DNA from: an uncultured Pseudomonadota bacterium | Lineage (GTDB): Bacteria > Pseudomonadota > Gammaproteobacteria > Steroidobacterales > Steroidobacteraceae | Direction of reading: 5' to 3' | NCBI GenBank assembly: GCA_903884235.1 | Contig: CAISEB010000051.1 | Span: 1-54,833 of the forward strand | Length of the DNA stretch: 54,833 nucleotides | Part shown: positions 19,990 through 28,052 of the stretch, one piece after another | Position numbering within the stretch: the stretch's first letter is position 1 | Layout: each line of letters opens with the position of its first letter | Made by a program: the position numbers and the translations under genes | The notes under the pieces: generated by a model | Database searches by the model: none | What the model was told of the DNA's origin: nothing | Seen by the model: the letters and a program-made list of their open reading frames with translations, nothing else

Positions 19990-21921
19990 TCAGGTGCCCA
20001 GCAGTTCAGAAACGGCGCGGTGGCCCTGTTCGATCGCGACGTCGGTGTACGCACCGGCGCCCGCATCGGCGTTCGCGATCGCGATGCGATGGAAACGGGT
20101 CCGCGCACGGAAGTACGCCTGCTCGGTCTCGGGCAGGTCGGGCTCGAACAGCGGGTTGTGCTCCGGCGAGTAGCCGTGCGGCCAGCGGTTGACGGTGATC
20201 GCGGTGATGTCCCGCGCCGGATCGAATCCCCCCGCACCCAGCGTGCGACCGAGCTGCTCGCGGATGTTGCGTTCGAACACCTCGAACGGCGTCGCGTACA
20301 GTTCCGCGCGGCCGATCCTGTTCTGCTCGAACTCCGTGAGTCCGGGCATGCACGGGGTGCGGCCCATCGAGATCAGGGTCGGCTCTTCCGGGCTGCGCGG
20401 GCTCTGGTAGGCGCCGATGTCGACCGTGTGGTTGAGGCGCAGCGAGGTGTGGTAGCCCTTCGGCGCATAGATCGCATGGACGCCGAGCCTCTGGAACGCG
20501 GTCCAGTTGCGCACGGCGACGCTCGTGTAGACGAGCGGCGCCTTCACCGCCTCGTGCATGGCGGCCTTCTGTGCCGCCGGCAGCTCGGGAACCAGGTACG
20601 GGATCAGGGCGTGGTAGCAGGCGAGGATGCAGTGGCGCGCGCGGACCCCGAGCACGCGACCGTCCCGCATGTAGGCGACGCGAACCGCGCGCGCGGTACC
20701 GGGGTCGCCCTCGTGATGCACGCCGACCACCGGGCTCGAGAGGCGCAGGCGCACCGGTTCGCCGCTCCGATCGAGCTGTCGGTAGTCGACCCGGGCCGTG
20801 ACCAGGTCCTCGACCGTGGTGCCCGGCACGGCGGACGGGATCAGGCGTCGCACGAGGCCACGCGCGATCGTCGCGTTGCCGTCCGGGAAGTGCACGAACA
20901 CGGACCCGCCCGTGTCGGCGAAGCCGGCGGGCGTGTAGCCCATGCCCGGGATCGAGCCCGGCTCGAGCTTCAGGCCCTCGAAGCCGGGCATCTCCGTGCC
21001 CCAGCAATCGAGCGCGGACACCGCGTCGATGCCGACGCCCCACCAGCCCTGGGTGCGGGCCTGGTAGACCTCGAGCACGGCCGGGTCCACCTTGAGGACA
21101 TCCTTCAGGTAGTTGCGGTAGCTCATCTTGAGCAGCCGCTGCTTCTTCTCGGTCGAGGACAGGCCCGGCATCGGATCGGCCTTGCCGGCCTCGACCCGCT
21201 CGAAATCCGCCTTGGCCGCGTCGGACAGCGGCACGTCCCGCAGGAAGTCCCGCCAGGGTCGCGTGCCGTAGCCGACGGCGAGGTGATCGCGGCCGAAGGT
21301 CTCCCGGTCGAAGAACACGCCGTTCGCAAGGCCGAGTCCGCTGTAGAAATCGGGCCGCTGCGTCGACTTCGCGAGCGCCGGGGCATCGATGCCGATCGCG
21401 CGCAGCAGGCCATCGGCGACCGTACCGTACGGGCGCGGGCTCTCGATCGCGTAGGTGCCGCCGTTGAGCAGGCGCATCTGGCCGTCGATCTCGAATTCGT
21501 TGCGCTTGGCGTGACCGCCGAAGTCGTCGTGGTTGTCGAGCAGCAGGATCCGCGCGTCGGGGTGTGCCGACCGGTAGAAATGGGCAGCCGACAGGCCGCT
21601 GATGCCGGCGCCGACGACGACGAGATCGTAGTCCTCGCCGAGGTCAATGGGCTGTGGCGGATGCTGTCCGTCGCGCAGTTGGTGGAGGGCCTCGAAGGAG
21701 CCCACGTGGCTGCCGCGCAGGCCGGTCAGGCGCGGCGGGTAGTAGCCGGCGAGGTCCTGGGGCGCCGTGCGCGAGGGGATGATCCGGTGACAGCCTGCAA
21801 GCGGTGCCGCGAGGAGACCCAATCCCGCGATCGCCGTGCCCTGCATGAAATCGCGCCGCGTGATGGCGCGGTGCATGCCGAGCTCGCGGTCGGTCTGCGG
21901 GCGATGGCGCTTGGAAGACAT
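19990..21921 (-). CDS. spdH: Spermidine dehydrogenase-like flavoprotein (SpdH-like), Tat lipoprotein
   Basis: This 643-residue FAD enzyme has a Tat signal (TRRDFMQG near residue 22) followed by a hydrophobic core ending in LAGC, a canonical lipobox, so it is probably exported folded and lipid-anchored. The FAD-binding motif LVVVGAGISGLSAAHFYR lies near residue 100. A DDFGGHAKRNEF segment and a C-terminal IANADAGAGAYTDVAIEQGHRAV match what I know of SpdH. It should cleave spermidine oxidatively in the periplasm and feed diamines or aminoaldehyde to the genes behind it. The start is MSSKRHR, with a GGGG-containing site upstream. It is the first gene of the minus-strand run, divergent from the TonB receptor. 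Other Tat-exported amine or carotenoid-type oxidases are the alternative. Confidence 0.78.
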   Translation of the reverse strand: MSSKRHRPQTDRELGMHRAITRRDFMQGTAIAGLGLLAAPLAGCHRIIPSRTAPQDLAGYYPPRLTGLRGSHVGSFEALHQLRDGQHPPQPIDLGEDYDLVVVGAGISGLSAAHFYRSAHPDARILLLDNHDDFGGHAKRNEFEIDGQMRLLNGGTYAIESPRPYGTVADGLLRAIGIDAPALAKSTQRPDFYSGLGLANGVFFDRETFGRDHLAVGYGTRPWRDFLRDVPLSDAAKADFERVEAGKADPMPGLSSTEKKQRLLKMSYRNYLKDVLKVDPAVLEVYQARTQGWWGVGIDAVSALDCWGTEMPGFEGLKLEPGSIPGMGYTPAGFADTGGSVFVHFPDGNATIARGLVRRLIPSAVPGTTVEDLVTARVDYRQLDRSGEPVRLRLSSPVVGVHHEGDPGTARAVRVAYMRDGRVLGVRARHCILACYHALIPYLVPELPAAQKAAMHEAVKAPLVYTSVAVRNWTAFQRLGVHAIYAPKGYHTSLRLNHTVDIGAYQSPRSPEEPTLISMGRTPCMPGLTEFEQNRIGRAELYATPFEVFERNIREQLGRTLGAGGFDPARDITAITVNRWPHGYSPEHNPLFEPDLPETEQAYFRARTRFHRIAIANADAGAGAYTDVAIEQGHRAVSELLGT

Positions 21922-22025
21922 GGAATCCCCTTCGTTTAGGCAGGCCCTCCACGGCGGCCCCACGACCGGGCCAGAGCCCGTCGGGAGCCGTCCCTGTGCG
22001 CCCTTGTAGTGCACGGGACACGCTA

Positions 22026-22049
22026 CTTGACCGCCCAGGCAAGGTCAAG
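22026..22049. promoter_or_regulatory. Inverted repeat in the spdH/TonB-receptor divergent region
   Basis: The 300-base region between the divergent spdH-like and TonB-receptor genes (21922-22221) contains a perfect 7-bp inverted repeat, CTTGACC-N10-GGTCAAG. A palindromic CTTATAAG lies at 22102-22109 and could supply a TATAAG -10 element for either strand; I see no good -35 partner. The repeat is a candidate operator for the GntR regulator of the operon or for another factor. This is inference from symmetry and position only. Confidence 0.35.
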
Positions 22050-22221
22050 AATCTGTGATCTCAGAATTGGACAAGGCCACTTCGTTGCTTTCTGGCAACG
22101 CCTTATAAGGCCCTGAATAAGCCAATTGCGGTAGATTTGTGACAGCGCTATCGTGCGATCACAACAGGCGCGGGACGAGCCGGTGCCTGCCTTCAGGACG
22201 ATTCCAACAAGGGGCCTCTTC

Positions 22222-24837
22222 ATGCGATCGACGCCTACTCTTTCGTCGCGCACGTACTGCGGCAAGCACCGCATCCTGTCGTCGACGGTCGCCACCGTCC
22301 TGGCGCTCGCCGCCGCCGCCGCCGCCGCCGACACGGCGCCGGCCGACAAGTCGGCCGGGCCCCAGCTCGAGGAGATCGTCGTGACCGCGACGCGTCACGA
22401 GGAGTCCCTGAGCAAGGTCGCGATCAGCGTGACCGCCCTGACGCAGGAGAGCATCGACCTGCGCGGCATCAAGGACATCCAGGACGTCGCGCGCTTCACG
22501 CCCGGCATCACGGTCGACAATTCGGGCACGGCGAACATCGCGATCCGCGGCATCGCCTCCTCGGGCGGCGCCGGCACCACCGGCATCTACATCGACGACA
22601 CGCCGATCCAGATGCGCGCGATCGCGTTCAACCCGGACGAGTCGCTGCCGAAGTCGTTCGACATCGAACGCATCGAGGTCCTGCGCGGCCCGCAGGGCAC
22701 GCTGTTCGGCGCCGGCTCCGAGGGCGGCACGGTCCGCTACATCACGACGCCCCCCAGCCTGACCAAGAGCTCCGTCTACGGCCGGGGCGAAGTCTCGTTC
22801 ACGGCCGGCGGCGATCCAAGCTACGAAGCGGGCGTCGCGGCGGGCGGTCCGCTGATCGATGGCACGCTCGGCGCCCGCATCAGCGTCTGGACGCGCAAGG
22901 ACGGCGGCTGGATCGACCGCGTCGACGCGACCGACCCGAGCGTCACGCTCGACAAGCGCGCGAACCATACCGAGACCTCGCTGGTGCGCCTCGCCGCGAT
23001 CTGGGCGCCGTCCGACAGGTGGACGATCACGCCGAGCATCTACTTCCAGGACCGCAAGACGAACGATGTCTCGGACTTCTGGCCGCTGTACTCCGATCCG
23101 TCGAGCCACCACTACGTCAGCGCCAACCCGACCGGTCGGCCGACGCCGGACACGTTCTACCTGCCGGCCCTCAAGTTCGAGGGCGACTTCGGGGCGGTCA
23201 AGTTCATCTCGAACACCTCGTACTACCACCGTAAGGAAACGACCGGCTACGACGGCACGATGTACAACCTCGGGTTCTACCAGTCGCTGTTCGCGTACAA
23301 CGGCTTCAACAGCAATCAACCCCCGATCCCTGCGCCGACGAACTTCCCGCTGTTCCTCGACAACACCGGCGTCCACCTCGGCCTCGCGCCCACCTACCGG
23401 GCGCCGGCCAGCATCGACAACGGCCAGCAGAACTTCGTGCAGGAGTTCCGCCTCCAGTCCACGGATCCGAACGCGAAGCTCGTCTGGACCGCGGGCCTGT
23501 TCTACAGCTCCAACCGGCAGACCTACCTCGAGCAGCTGCATGACTCGGGCCTGAACGCGCTGCTGCAGGCGTACTACCCGACCGCCGGCATCCCGGCGCC
23601 CCTCGATGGCAACTACGTCTTCGACGCCTTTGGCGCCAACAACGGCAGCAACCCGCTCCCGTGCAACGACCCCACCACGCCCAATGCCCCGCATTGCGGC
23701 CAGGTCGTGACGGGCATCGACCCGAACGCGTCGTACTTCCTGCACACGAACGCCAAGGACGAGCAGTTCGCGATCTACGGCGAGGGCAGCTACGCGATCA
23801 CCGACACGTTGAAGGCCGTCTTCGGCGGACGCTACGCGAAGGTGAAGTACTCCTTCGACACGGTCACCGGCGGCGCGCAGCTGTTCGGAACGGACGTCTG
23901 GCTGTCGGGCAGCCACTCCGAGAACGTGTTCACGCCGAAGCTCGGACTGAACTACCAGCACGACCCCAACGACCTGTACTACTTCACCTACTCCAAGGGC
24001 TTCCGCCCGGGCGGCTCGAACAACCCGGTCCCGCAGGCGGCCTGCGCCGGGGACTTCACGAATTTCGGCATCACGAGTTCGCCCGCCACCTACGACTCGG
24101 ACACCGTGCAGAGTTTCGAGGTCGGCTCGAAGAACAACTTCGACAACCGGATCCGCATCGCCAGCAGCGTCTACTACATCAAGTGGCACAACATCCAGCA
24201 GACCGTGCTGCCGCCGATCTGCCAGATCTCGTGGATCCAGAACCTCGGCGAGGCCGTCGCCAAGGGCGCCGACGTCCAGGCCGAGTTCGCGGTCACCGAC
24301 AGCTTCAGCGCAGAGCTGTCCGCCGGGTACACGGACGCGCGCTACACGGCCAGCAGCTTCGTGGGCTCGGACCACACCGTGCTGCCGGTCGCCGCCCAGG
24401 GCGATGCCATCGCCGGCCAGGGCGGCCAGCCGGGCTCGCCGGTCACCGTCTCCGTCGGCCTCGAGTACAAGTTCCAGGCGTTCGGGCACGATTCGTTCGT
24501 GCGCGGTGACTATGAGTACCAGGGCAAGGGCAAGTGGAACTCGCCGAGCCAGGATGGCTCCGTGCTCGGGGGCGGCAACACGCTGCAGTATGACGACGCC
24601 AACTACATGCTGCCCGCGACGAACTTCGTCACGGCGCGCCTCGGCGTGAACCTGGGCGACTGGCAGGTCGCGGCGTTCGTCGACAACCTGTTCGACTCGC
24701 ACACGATCACGAACTACAACTTCAGCATCAACCCGGGCACGGCGCCCGCCGGCGTCAATTCGGCGACGACGCGACTCGAGCGTGACTTCACGTGGCGGCC
24801 GCGCACGATCGGACTGACCTTCACCTACCGGCACTGA
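22222..24837 (+). CDS. TonB-dependent outer-membrane receptor
   Basis: This 871-residue receptor has an N-terminal signal peptide ending in an alanine run and a TonB-box-like EEIVVTATRHEES near residue 50. A plug domain (about 60-175, with the typical RIEVLRGPQGTLFG) and a C-terminal beta barrel follow. It should import a ligand across the outer membrane using TonB energy. No siderophore genes are nearby. It is divergent from the polyamine operon, so a ligand linked to amines is possible but unproven. The barrel ends in FTYRH rather than the usual terminal phenylalanine. The start at MRSTPT was chosen because the signal peptide follows directly; upstream codons in frame look non-coding. Confidence 0.88.
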   Translation: MRSTPTLSSRTYCGKHRILSSTVATVLALAAAAAAADTAPADKSAGPQLEEIVVTATRHEESLSKVAISVTALTQESIDLRGIKDIQDVARFTPGITVDNSGTANIAIRGIASSGGAGTTGIYIDDTPIQMRAIAFNPDESLPKSFDIERIEVLRGPQGTLFGAGSEGGTVRYITTPPSLTKSSVYGRGEVSFTAGGDPSYEAGVAAGGPLIDGTLGARISVWTRKDGGWIDRVDATDPSVTLDKRANHTETSLVRLAAIWAPSDRWTITPSIYFQDRKTNDVSDFWPLYSDPSSHHYVSANPTGRPTPDTFYLPALKFEGDFGAVKFISNTSYYHRKETTGYDGTMYNLGFYQSLFAYNGFNSNQPPIPAPTNFPLFLDNTGVHLGLAPTYRAPASIDNGQQNFVQEFRLQSTDPNAKLVWTAGLFYSSNRQTYLEQLHDSGLNALLQAYYPTAGIPAPLDGNYVFDAFGANNGSNPLPCNDPTTPNAPHCGQVVTGIDPNASYFLHTNAKDEQFAIYGEGSYAITDTLKAVFGGRYAKVKYSFDTVTGGAQLFGTDVWLSGSHSENVFTPKLGLNYQHDPNDLYYFTYSKGFRPGGSNNPVPQAACAGDFTNFGITSSPATYDSDTVQSFEVGSKNNFDNRIRIASSVYYIKWHNIQQTVLPPICQISWIQNLGEAVAKGADVQAEFAVTDSFSAELSAGYTDARYTASSFVGSDHTVLPVAAQGDAIAGQGGQPGSPVTVSVGLEYKFQAFGHDSFVRGDYEYQGKGKWNSPSQDGSVLGGGNTLQYDDANYMLPATNFVTARLGVNLGDWQVAAFVDNLFDSHTITNYNFSINPGTAPAGVNSATTRLERDFTWRPRTIGLTFTYRH

Positions 24838-24845
24838 GCTGGGCC

Positions 24846-24878
24846 CCGTCCGGACCGCGCACGCCGCGGTCCGGACGG
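24846..24878. terminator. Bidirectional terminator hairpin
   Basis: A perfect 14-bp stem (CCGTCCGGACCGCG / CGCGGTCCGGACGG) with a 5-base loop lies between the converging TonB-receptor gene and the small repeat-protein gene. The T-tract is weak, but the stem is very stable and the location is right for stopping both transcripts. Confidence 0.7.
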
Positions 24879-24883
24879 ATTCG

Positions 24884-25312
24884 TCAGGCGGGCCGGTAGA
24901 CCCGTTCGAAGCGATCCCGGGCGACGAGCCCGCAGTCGTCCGGGGCGTACTCGAGCGCCCAGTCCCCCGCTTCTCCCGTCAGCACGTCACCACCCGGCGA
25001 GCGCGCGATCCGGAATGGCCCCGGGATCTGCTTTGCCCACACCGGTGTCGGCACATTGCGATACGGCCCCGGCTCGCCATGCGCCTGGCCCGCGTCGGGG
25101 CGGTACTTCGCGTCGAAGCGCTCGCGCGAGACACACCACGGATCGCCGGTCGATCCGGTGACGAGCGCATCCCCTGCTGCGTAGTGATTCGGGCCCACGG
25201 CGCTCATCACGAGCCCCGGCGTGTCCGCGAACACGACAGTGACGACCTCCTCCTTCACGACGCGAATCGCCGCGGGATCCTGCGACAGCTTCGGGCAGCC
25301 CAGCTCGAGCAT
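24884..25312 (-). CDS. Small protein with a duplicated GD..W motif unit (PGDYG-like?)
   Basis: This 142-residue protein appears to hold two copies of one unit. The first runs about 45-74 (AAGDALVTGSTGDPWCVSRE, then RFDAKYRP); the second runs about 105-142 (GGDVLTGEAGDWALEYAP, ending DRFERVYRPA). The shared pattern is 'GD.L.TG..GD', a W, then 'R.RF...YRP'. It resembles the family of uncharacterised proteins named after a PGDYG motif, but I cannot confirm that. No signal peptide or membrane segment is seen. The ATG overlaps the SDR stop (TGATG), so it is translated with that gene. Confidence 0.7.
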   Translation of the reverse strand: MLELGCPKLSQDPAAIRVVKEEVVTVVFADTPGLVMSAVGPNHYAAGDALVTGSTGDPWCVSRERFDAKYRPDAGQAHGEPGPYRNVPTPVWAKQIPGPFRIARSPGGDVLTGEAGDWALEYAPDDCGLVARDRFERVYRPA

Positions 25313-26064
25313 CACAGGAACCGCACCAGGAGCCCGAGCGGGATATGGCGCATCAGCATCGCGATCGGCGCCCACGGCCAGCGCGGGACGAACGCGCGCG
25401 GCTTCTCGGATTCGATCGCGCGGACGAGCGCGCGGCAGCCGGTCCCGGTATCCACGAGAAATGGACGCTTGCGCGACCCGGAACTGATGTCGGACTCGAT
25501 GTAGCCCGGAAAGATCGCGCTGACCCGGATCGGCGTGTCCCAGAGGTCCGCCCGGATGCCCTCGGTCAGCGACGCGAGTCCCGCCTTCGTCGCGGCGTAC
25601 ACCGTCTGGGCGCGCGGCAGGCCGCGGATTGCCGCGACCGAGGCGATCGTCACGAGGTGCCCGGCGTTCGCCGCCCGGAACAGTTCAACCGCCGCCTCGC
25701 ACTGCACCAGCGCGGCGACGAAGTTCGTGTTCACGGTCTTCAGGTTCGCCGCGACGTTGCCGGTGCCGATCGGGACGCCCTTGCCGATGCCGGCGTTGAC
25801 GATCACGCGGTCAAGACCGCCAAGCTCGTCGGCGAGCTCGCGGAACACGACGAAGACCTGGTCGTGCTCGTTCACGTCGAGCGCGCGAATCGCCACGCGA
25901 ACGCCCGGGTGGCGGCGTCGGATCTCGCTGCGCAGCTCCTCGAGGCGGTCGAGGCGGCGCGCGCAGAGGGCGAGGTCACGCCCCCTCGCGGCGAACTCGA
26001 GCGCCATGCCGCGACCGAGGCCTGCGCTCGCGCCGGTGATCAGAATTCGCTGGCGCGCGGTCAT
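25312..26064 (-). CDS. Short-chain dehydrogenase/reductase
   Basis: This 250-residue SDR is NAD(P)-dependent. It has the TGASAGLG cofactor loop at 10-17, NAG at 90-92, and the catalytic set N114, S142, Y156 and K160 (YAATK). The C-terminal extension is hydrophobic (PWAPIAMLMRHIPLGLLVRFL region), as in SDRs that associate with membranes or act on lipids. The start overlaps the amidohydrolase stop by 4 bases (ATGA). The substrate is unknown. Confidence 0.88.
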   Translation of the reverse strand: MTARQRILITGASAGLGRGMALEFAARGRDLALCARRLDRLEELRSEIRRRHPGVRVAIRALDVNEHDQVFVVFRELADELGGLDRVIVNAGIGKGVPIGTGNVAANLKTVNTNFVAALVQCEAAVELFRAANAGHLVTIASVAAIRGLPRAQTVYAATKAGLASLTEGIRADLWDTPIRVSAIFPGYIESDISSGSRKRPFLVDTGTGCRALVRAIESEKPRAFVPRWPWAPIAMLMRHIPLGLLVRFL

Positions 26065-27350
26065 GGCGCGCGCGGTGTCGGGCCCTTGTAGACGACGCCG
26101 CCCTTCATGACGAACGCGACCGACTGCAGCCGGGTGACGTCGACGAGCGGATCACCTTCGACGGCCACGAGGTCGCCATAGCGCCCTACCGCGATCGCGC
26201 CCACATCGCTCGAGCGGCCGAGTGCCTCGGCGGCCGTGACGGTCGCGGCACGCAGCGCCTGCATCGGCGTCATGCCCCAGGCCACCATCGTCGCGAATTG
26301 CTTGGCATTGTCGCCATTCGGATAGACGCCGGCATCCGTGCCGAACACCATCTTGACGCCGGCCGCCGTCGCCGCCTTGAACGTCTCGCGCTGGCGGCGG
26401 CCGATCTGCCGCTCCTTCTCGAGCGACTCGGCAAAGGTGCCGTTCTTCTCGCCCTCGGCGAGGATGTAGTCGTCGTCGTAGACGTCCATCGAGAAGTACG
26501 CGCCGTGCTGCTTGGCGAGCGCGAACGCCTCCTCATCGGCGAGGCTGGCGTGCTCGATCGTGTCGACGCCGGCACGTAGCGCGTCCTTGATGCCCGCCGC
26601 CCCATGTGCGTGCACCGCAACCTTGAGGCCGAGCATGTGCGCCTCGTCGACCAGCGCGGTCATCTCGGCAAGCGAGTACTGCTGGCCGCCGACGGTGTCG
26701 GTCTTCGAGAACACGCCGCCCGTCCCGCAGAACTTGATGACCTCGGCGCCGTACTTGCGCAGCCGGCGCACCGTGGCGCGGATCTCGTCCGGGCTGTTCG
26801 CGATCGCCGGGTTCGGCACCGTCACCGACGGCGGGAATTCCGTGCTGTCGCAGTGCCCGCCGGTCGCGCCGATCGCGTAGGTCGCCGGCACGATCCGCGG
26901 GCCCGGCACATAGCCGCGCTCGATGCCCTGCTTGAGCGCGACGTCGTCGTAGTTCGCGGAGCCGACGTTCCGGACCGTCGTGAAGCCGGCCTCCAGCGTC
27001 TTCTTCGCATTGGCGACGCCGACGACGGTCCAGAAGTTGTCGGTGAACTCGAGCCCGCGGTATCCATTCAGCCGCGGGTCGCTGGTCAGGTGCACGTGCA
27101 TGTCGATGAAGCCGGGCATCAGCGTCTGTCCGGGCAGCTCGACGAGGCGGGCGCCTGCCGGGATCGCGGCACCCTGGGAGCCGATCGCGACGATGCGCCC
27201 GTCCGTAATTGTCACCTGCGGTCGGTCGACGACGCGGCTGGCGAGGACGTCGATCATCCGGTCCGCCGTCACGACGACGGTGTCGGCGAGGGCAGGCGTC
27301 GTGGATGCGATCGAGGCGGCAAGGGCCGCAACTACCAAGGTGTGCTTCAT
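26061..27350 (-). CDS. Secreted metal-dependent amidohydrolase (imidazolonepropionase-like)
   Basis: This 429-residue protein has a signal peptide (cleavage near TPALA, residue 22) and the amidohydrolase superfamily metal site: HVH at 85-87, a lysine candidate for the bridging carbamate in EVIKFCGTGG, HAHG, a further histidine in TIEHAS and an aspartate in FGTDAG. Related secreted enzymes hydrolyse Xaa-Pro or Xaa-Arg dipeptides or lactams, and that is the best guess. It sits between the FrnE-like gene (9-base gap) and the SDR gene (4-base overlap). Confidence 0.85.
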   Translation of the reverse strand: MKHTLVVAALAASIASTTPALADTVVVTADRMIDVLASRVVDRPQVTITDGRIVAIGSQGAAIPAGARLVELPGQTLMPGFIDMHVHLTSDPRLNGYRGLEFTDNFWTVVGVANAKKTLEAGFTTVRNVGSANYDDVALKQGIERGYVPGPRIVPATYAIGATGGHCDSTEFPPSVTVPNPAIANSPDEIRATVRRLRKYGAEVIKFCGTGGVFSKTDTVGGQQYSLAEMTALVDEAHMLGLKVAVHAHGAAGIKDALRAGVDTIEHASLADEEAFALAKQHGAYFSMDVYDDDYILAEGEKNGTFAESLEKERQIGRRQRETFKAATAAGVKMVFGTDAGVYPNGDNAKQFATMVAWGMTPMQALRAATVTAAEALGRSSDVGAIAVGRYGDLVAVEGDPLVDVTRLQSVAFVMKGGVVYKGPTPRAP

Positions 27351-27359
27351 GCAGGCTCC

Positions 27360-28025
27360 CTAACGGCCGTCCGAAGGCGCCGACTCACGCGCGAGCGACG
27401 CCCGCACTTCCTCGAGCGCCGCGATGATCTGGGCAGGTTCCTGGGCGCCTGACAGCGCCCAGCGACCCGCGAATACGAAGAACGGGACCCCGGTGATCCC
27501 CATGCGCCGACCTGCCTCCTCCTCGACCGCGATCGCGTCGAAGCCGTCCCCAGCGGCGAGGCGGGCCCGCGTGGTCTCCCGGTCGAGCCCGATCGATCCG
27601 GCGATGCGCACGAGGACGTCGATGCTGCCGATGTCCTCGCCACGCTCGAAGTAGGCCGCGAAGATCGCCTCGACGGCGCCATCCGCCCGATCACCGGCCA
27701 GGGCGACGAGCGCGTGCGCCGCGCGCGTGTTGGGCACGCGCTGGATGGCCTCAAAGCGAAACGGGATGCCGGCGCGGCCACCCAGGTCGACGAGCCGGGC
27801 ATGCGCGGCCGCAAGTCCAGGGCCGTCGCCGAACTTGGCGGCCATGTACGCCGCCCGATCCGTGCCCCCGACCGGCAGGTCCGGATTGAGCTCGAACGGC
27901 TTCCAGCGCACCTCGACCGGCAGGTCCGGTCGTTCGGCGAGCGCCGCCTCGAGCCGGCGCTTGCCGAGGTAGCACCACGGACACACGGCGTCCGAGTGGA
28001 CCTCGATCTGGATCGGTTCGGACAT
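27360..28025 (-). CDS. DsbA-family oxidoreductase, FrnE-like
   Basis: This 221-residue thioredoxin-fold protein has the CPWC redox pair at 15-18, a helical insertion and the GITGVPFFVF cis-proline segment near residue 170, all typical of the FrnE/2-hydroxychromene-2-carboxylate isomerase branch of DsbA proteins. It has no signal peptide, so it acts in the cytoplasm. The start at MSEPIQIE gives the standard N-terminal beta strand. It lies 27 bases after the amidase gene in the same run. Whether it is a disulfide oxidoreductase or a glutathione-dependent isomerase is open. Confidence 0.85.
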   Translation of the reverse strand: MSEPIQIEVHSDAVCPWCYLGKRRLEAALAERPDLPVEVRWKPFELNPDLPVGGTDRAAYMAAKFGDGPGLAAAHARLVDLGGRAGIPFRFEAIQRVPNTRAAHALVALAGDRADGAVEAIFAAYFERGEDIGSIDVLVRIAGSIGLDRETTRARLAAGDGFDAIAVEEEAGRRMGITGVPFFVFAGRWALSGAQEPAQIIAALEEVRASLARESAPSDGR

Positions 28026-28052
28026 CGCGCTAGCGTAGCCCACCGGAAGACC

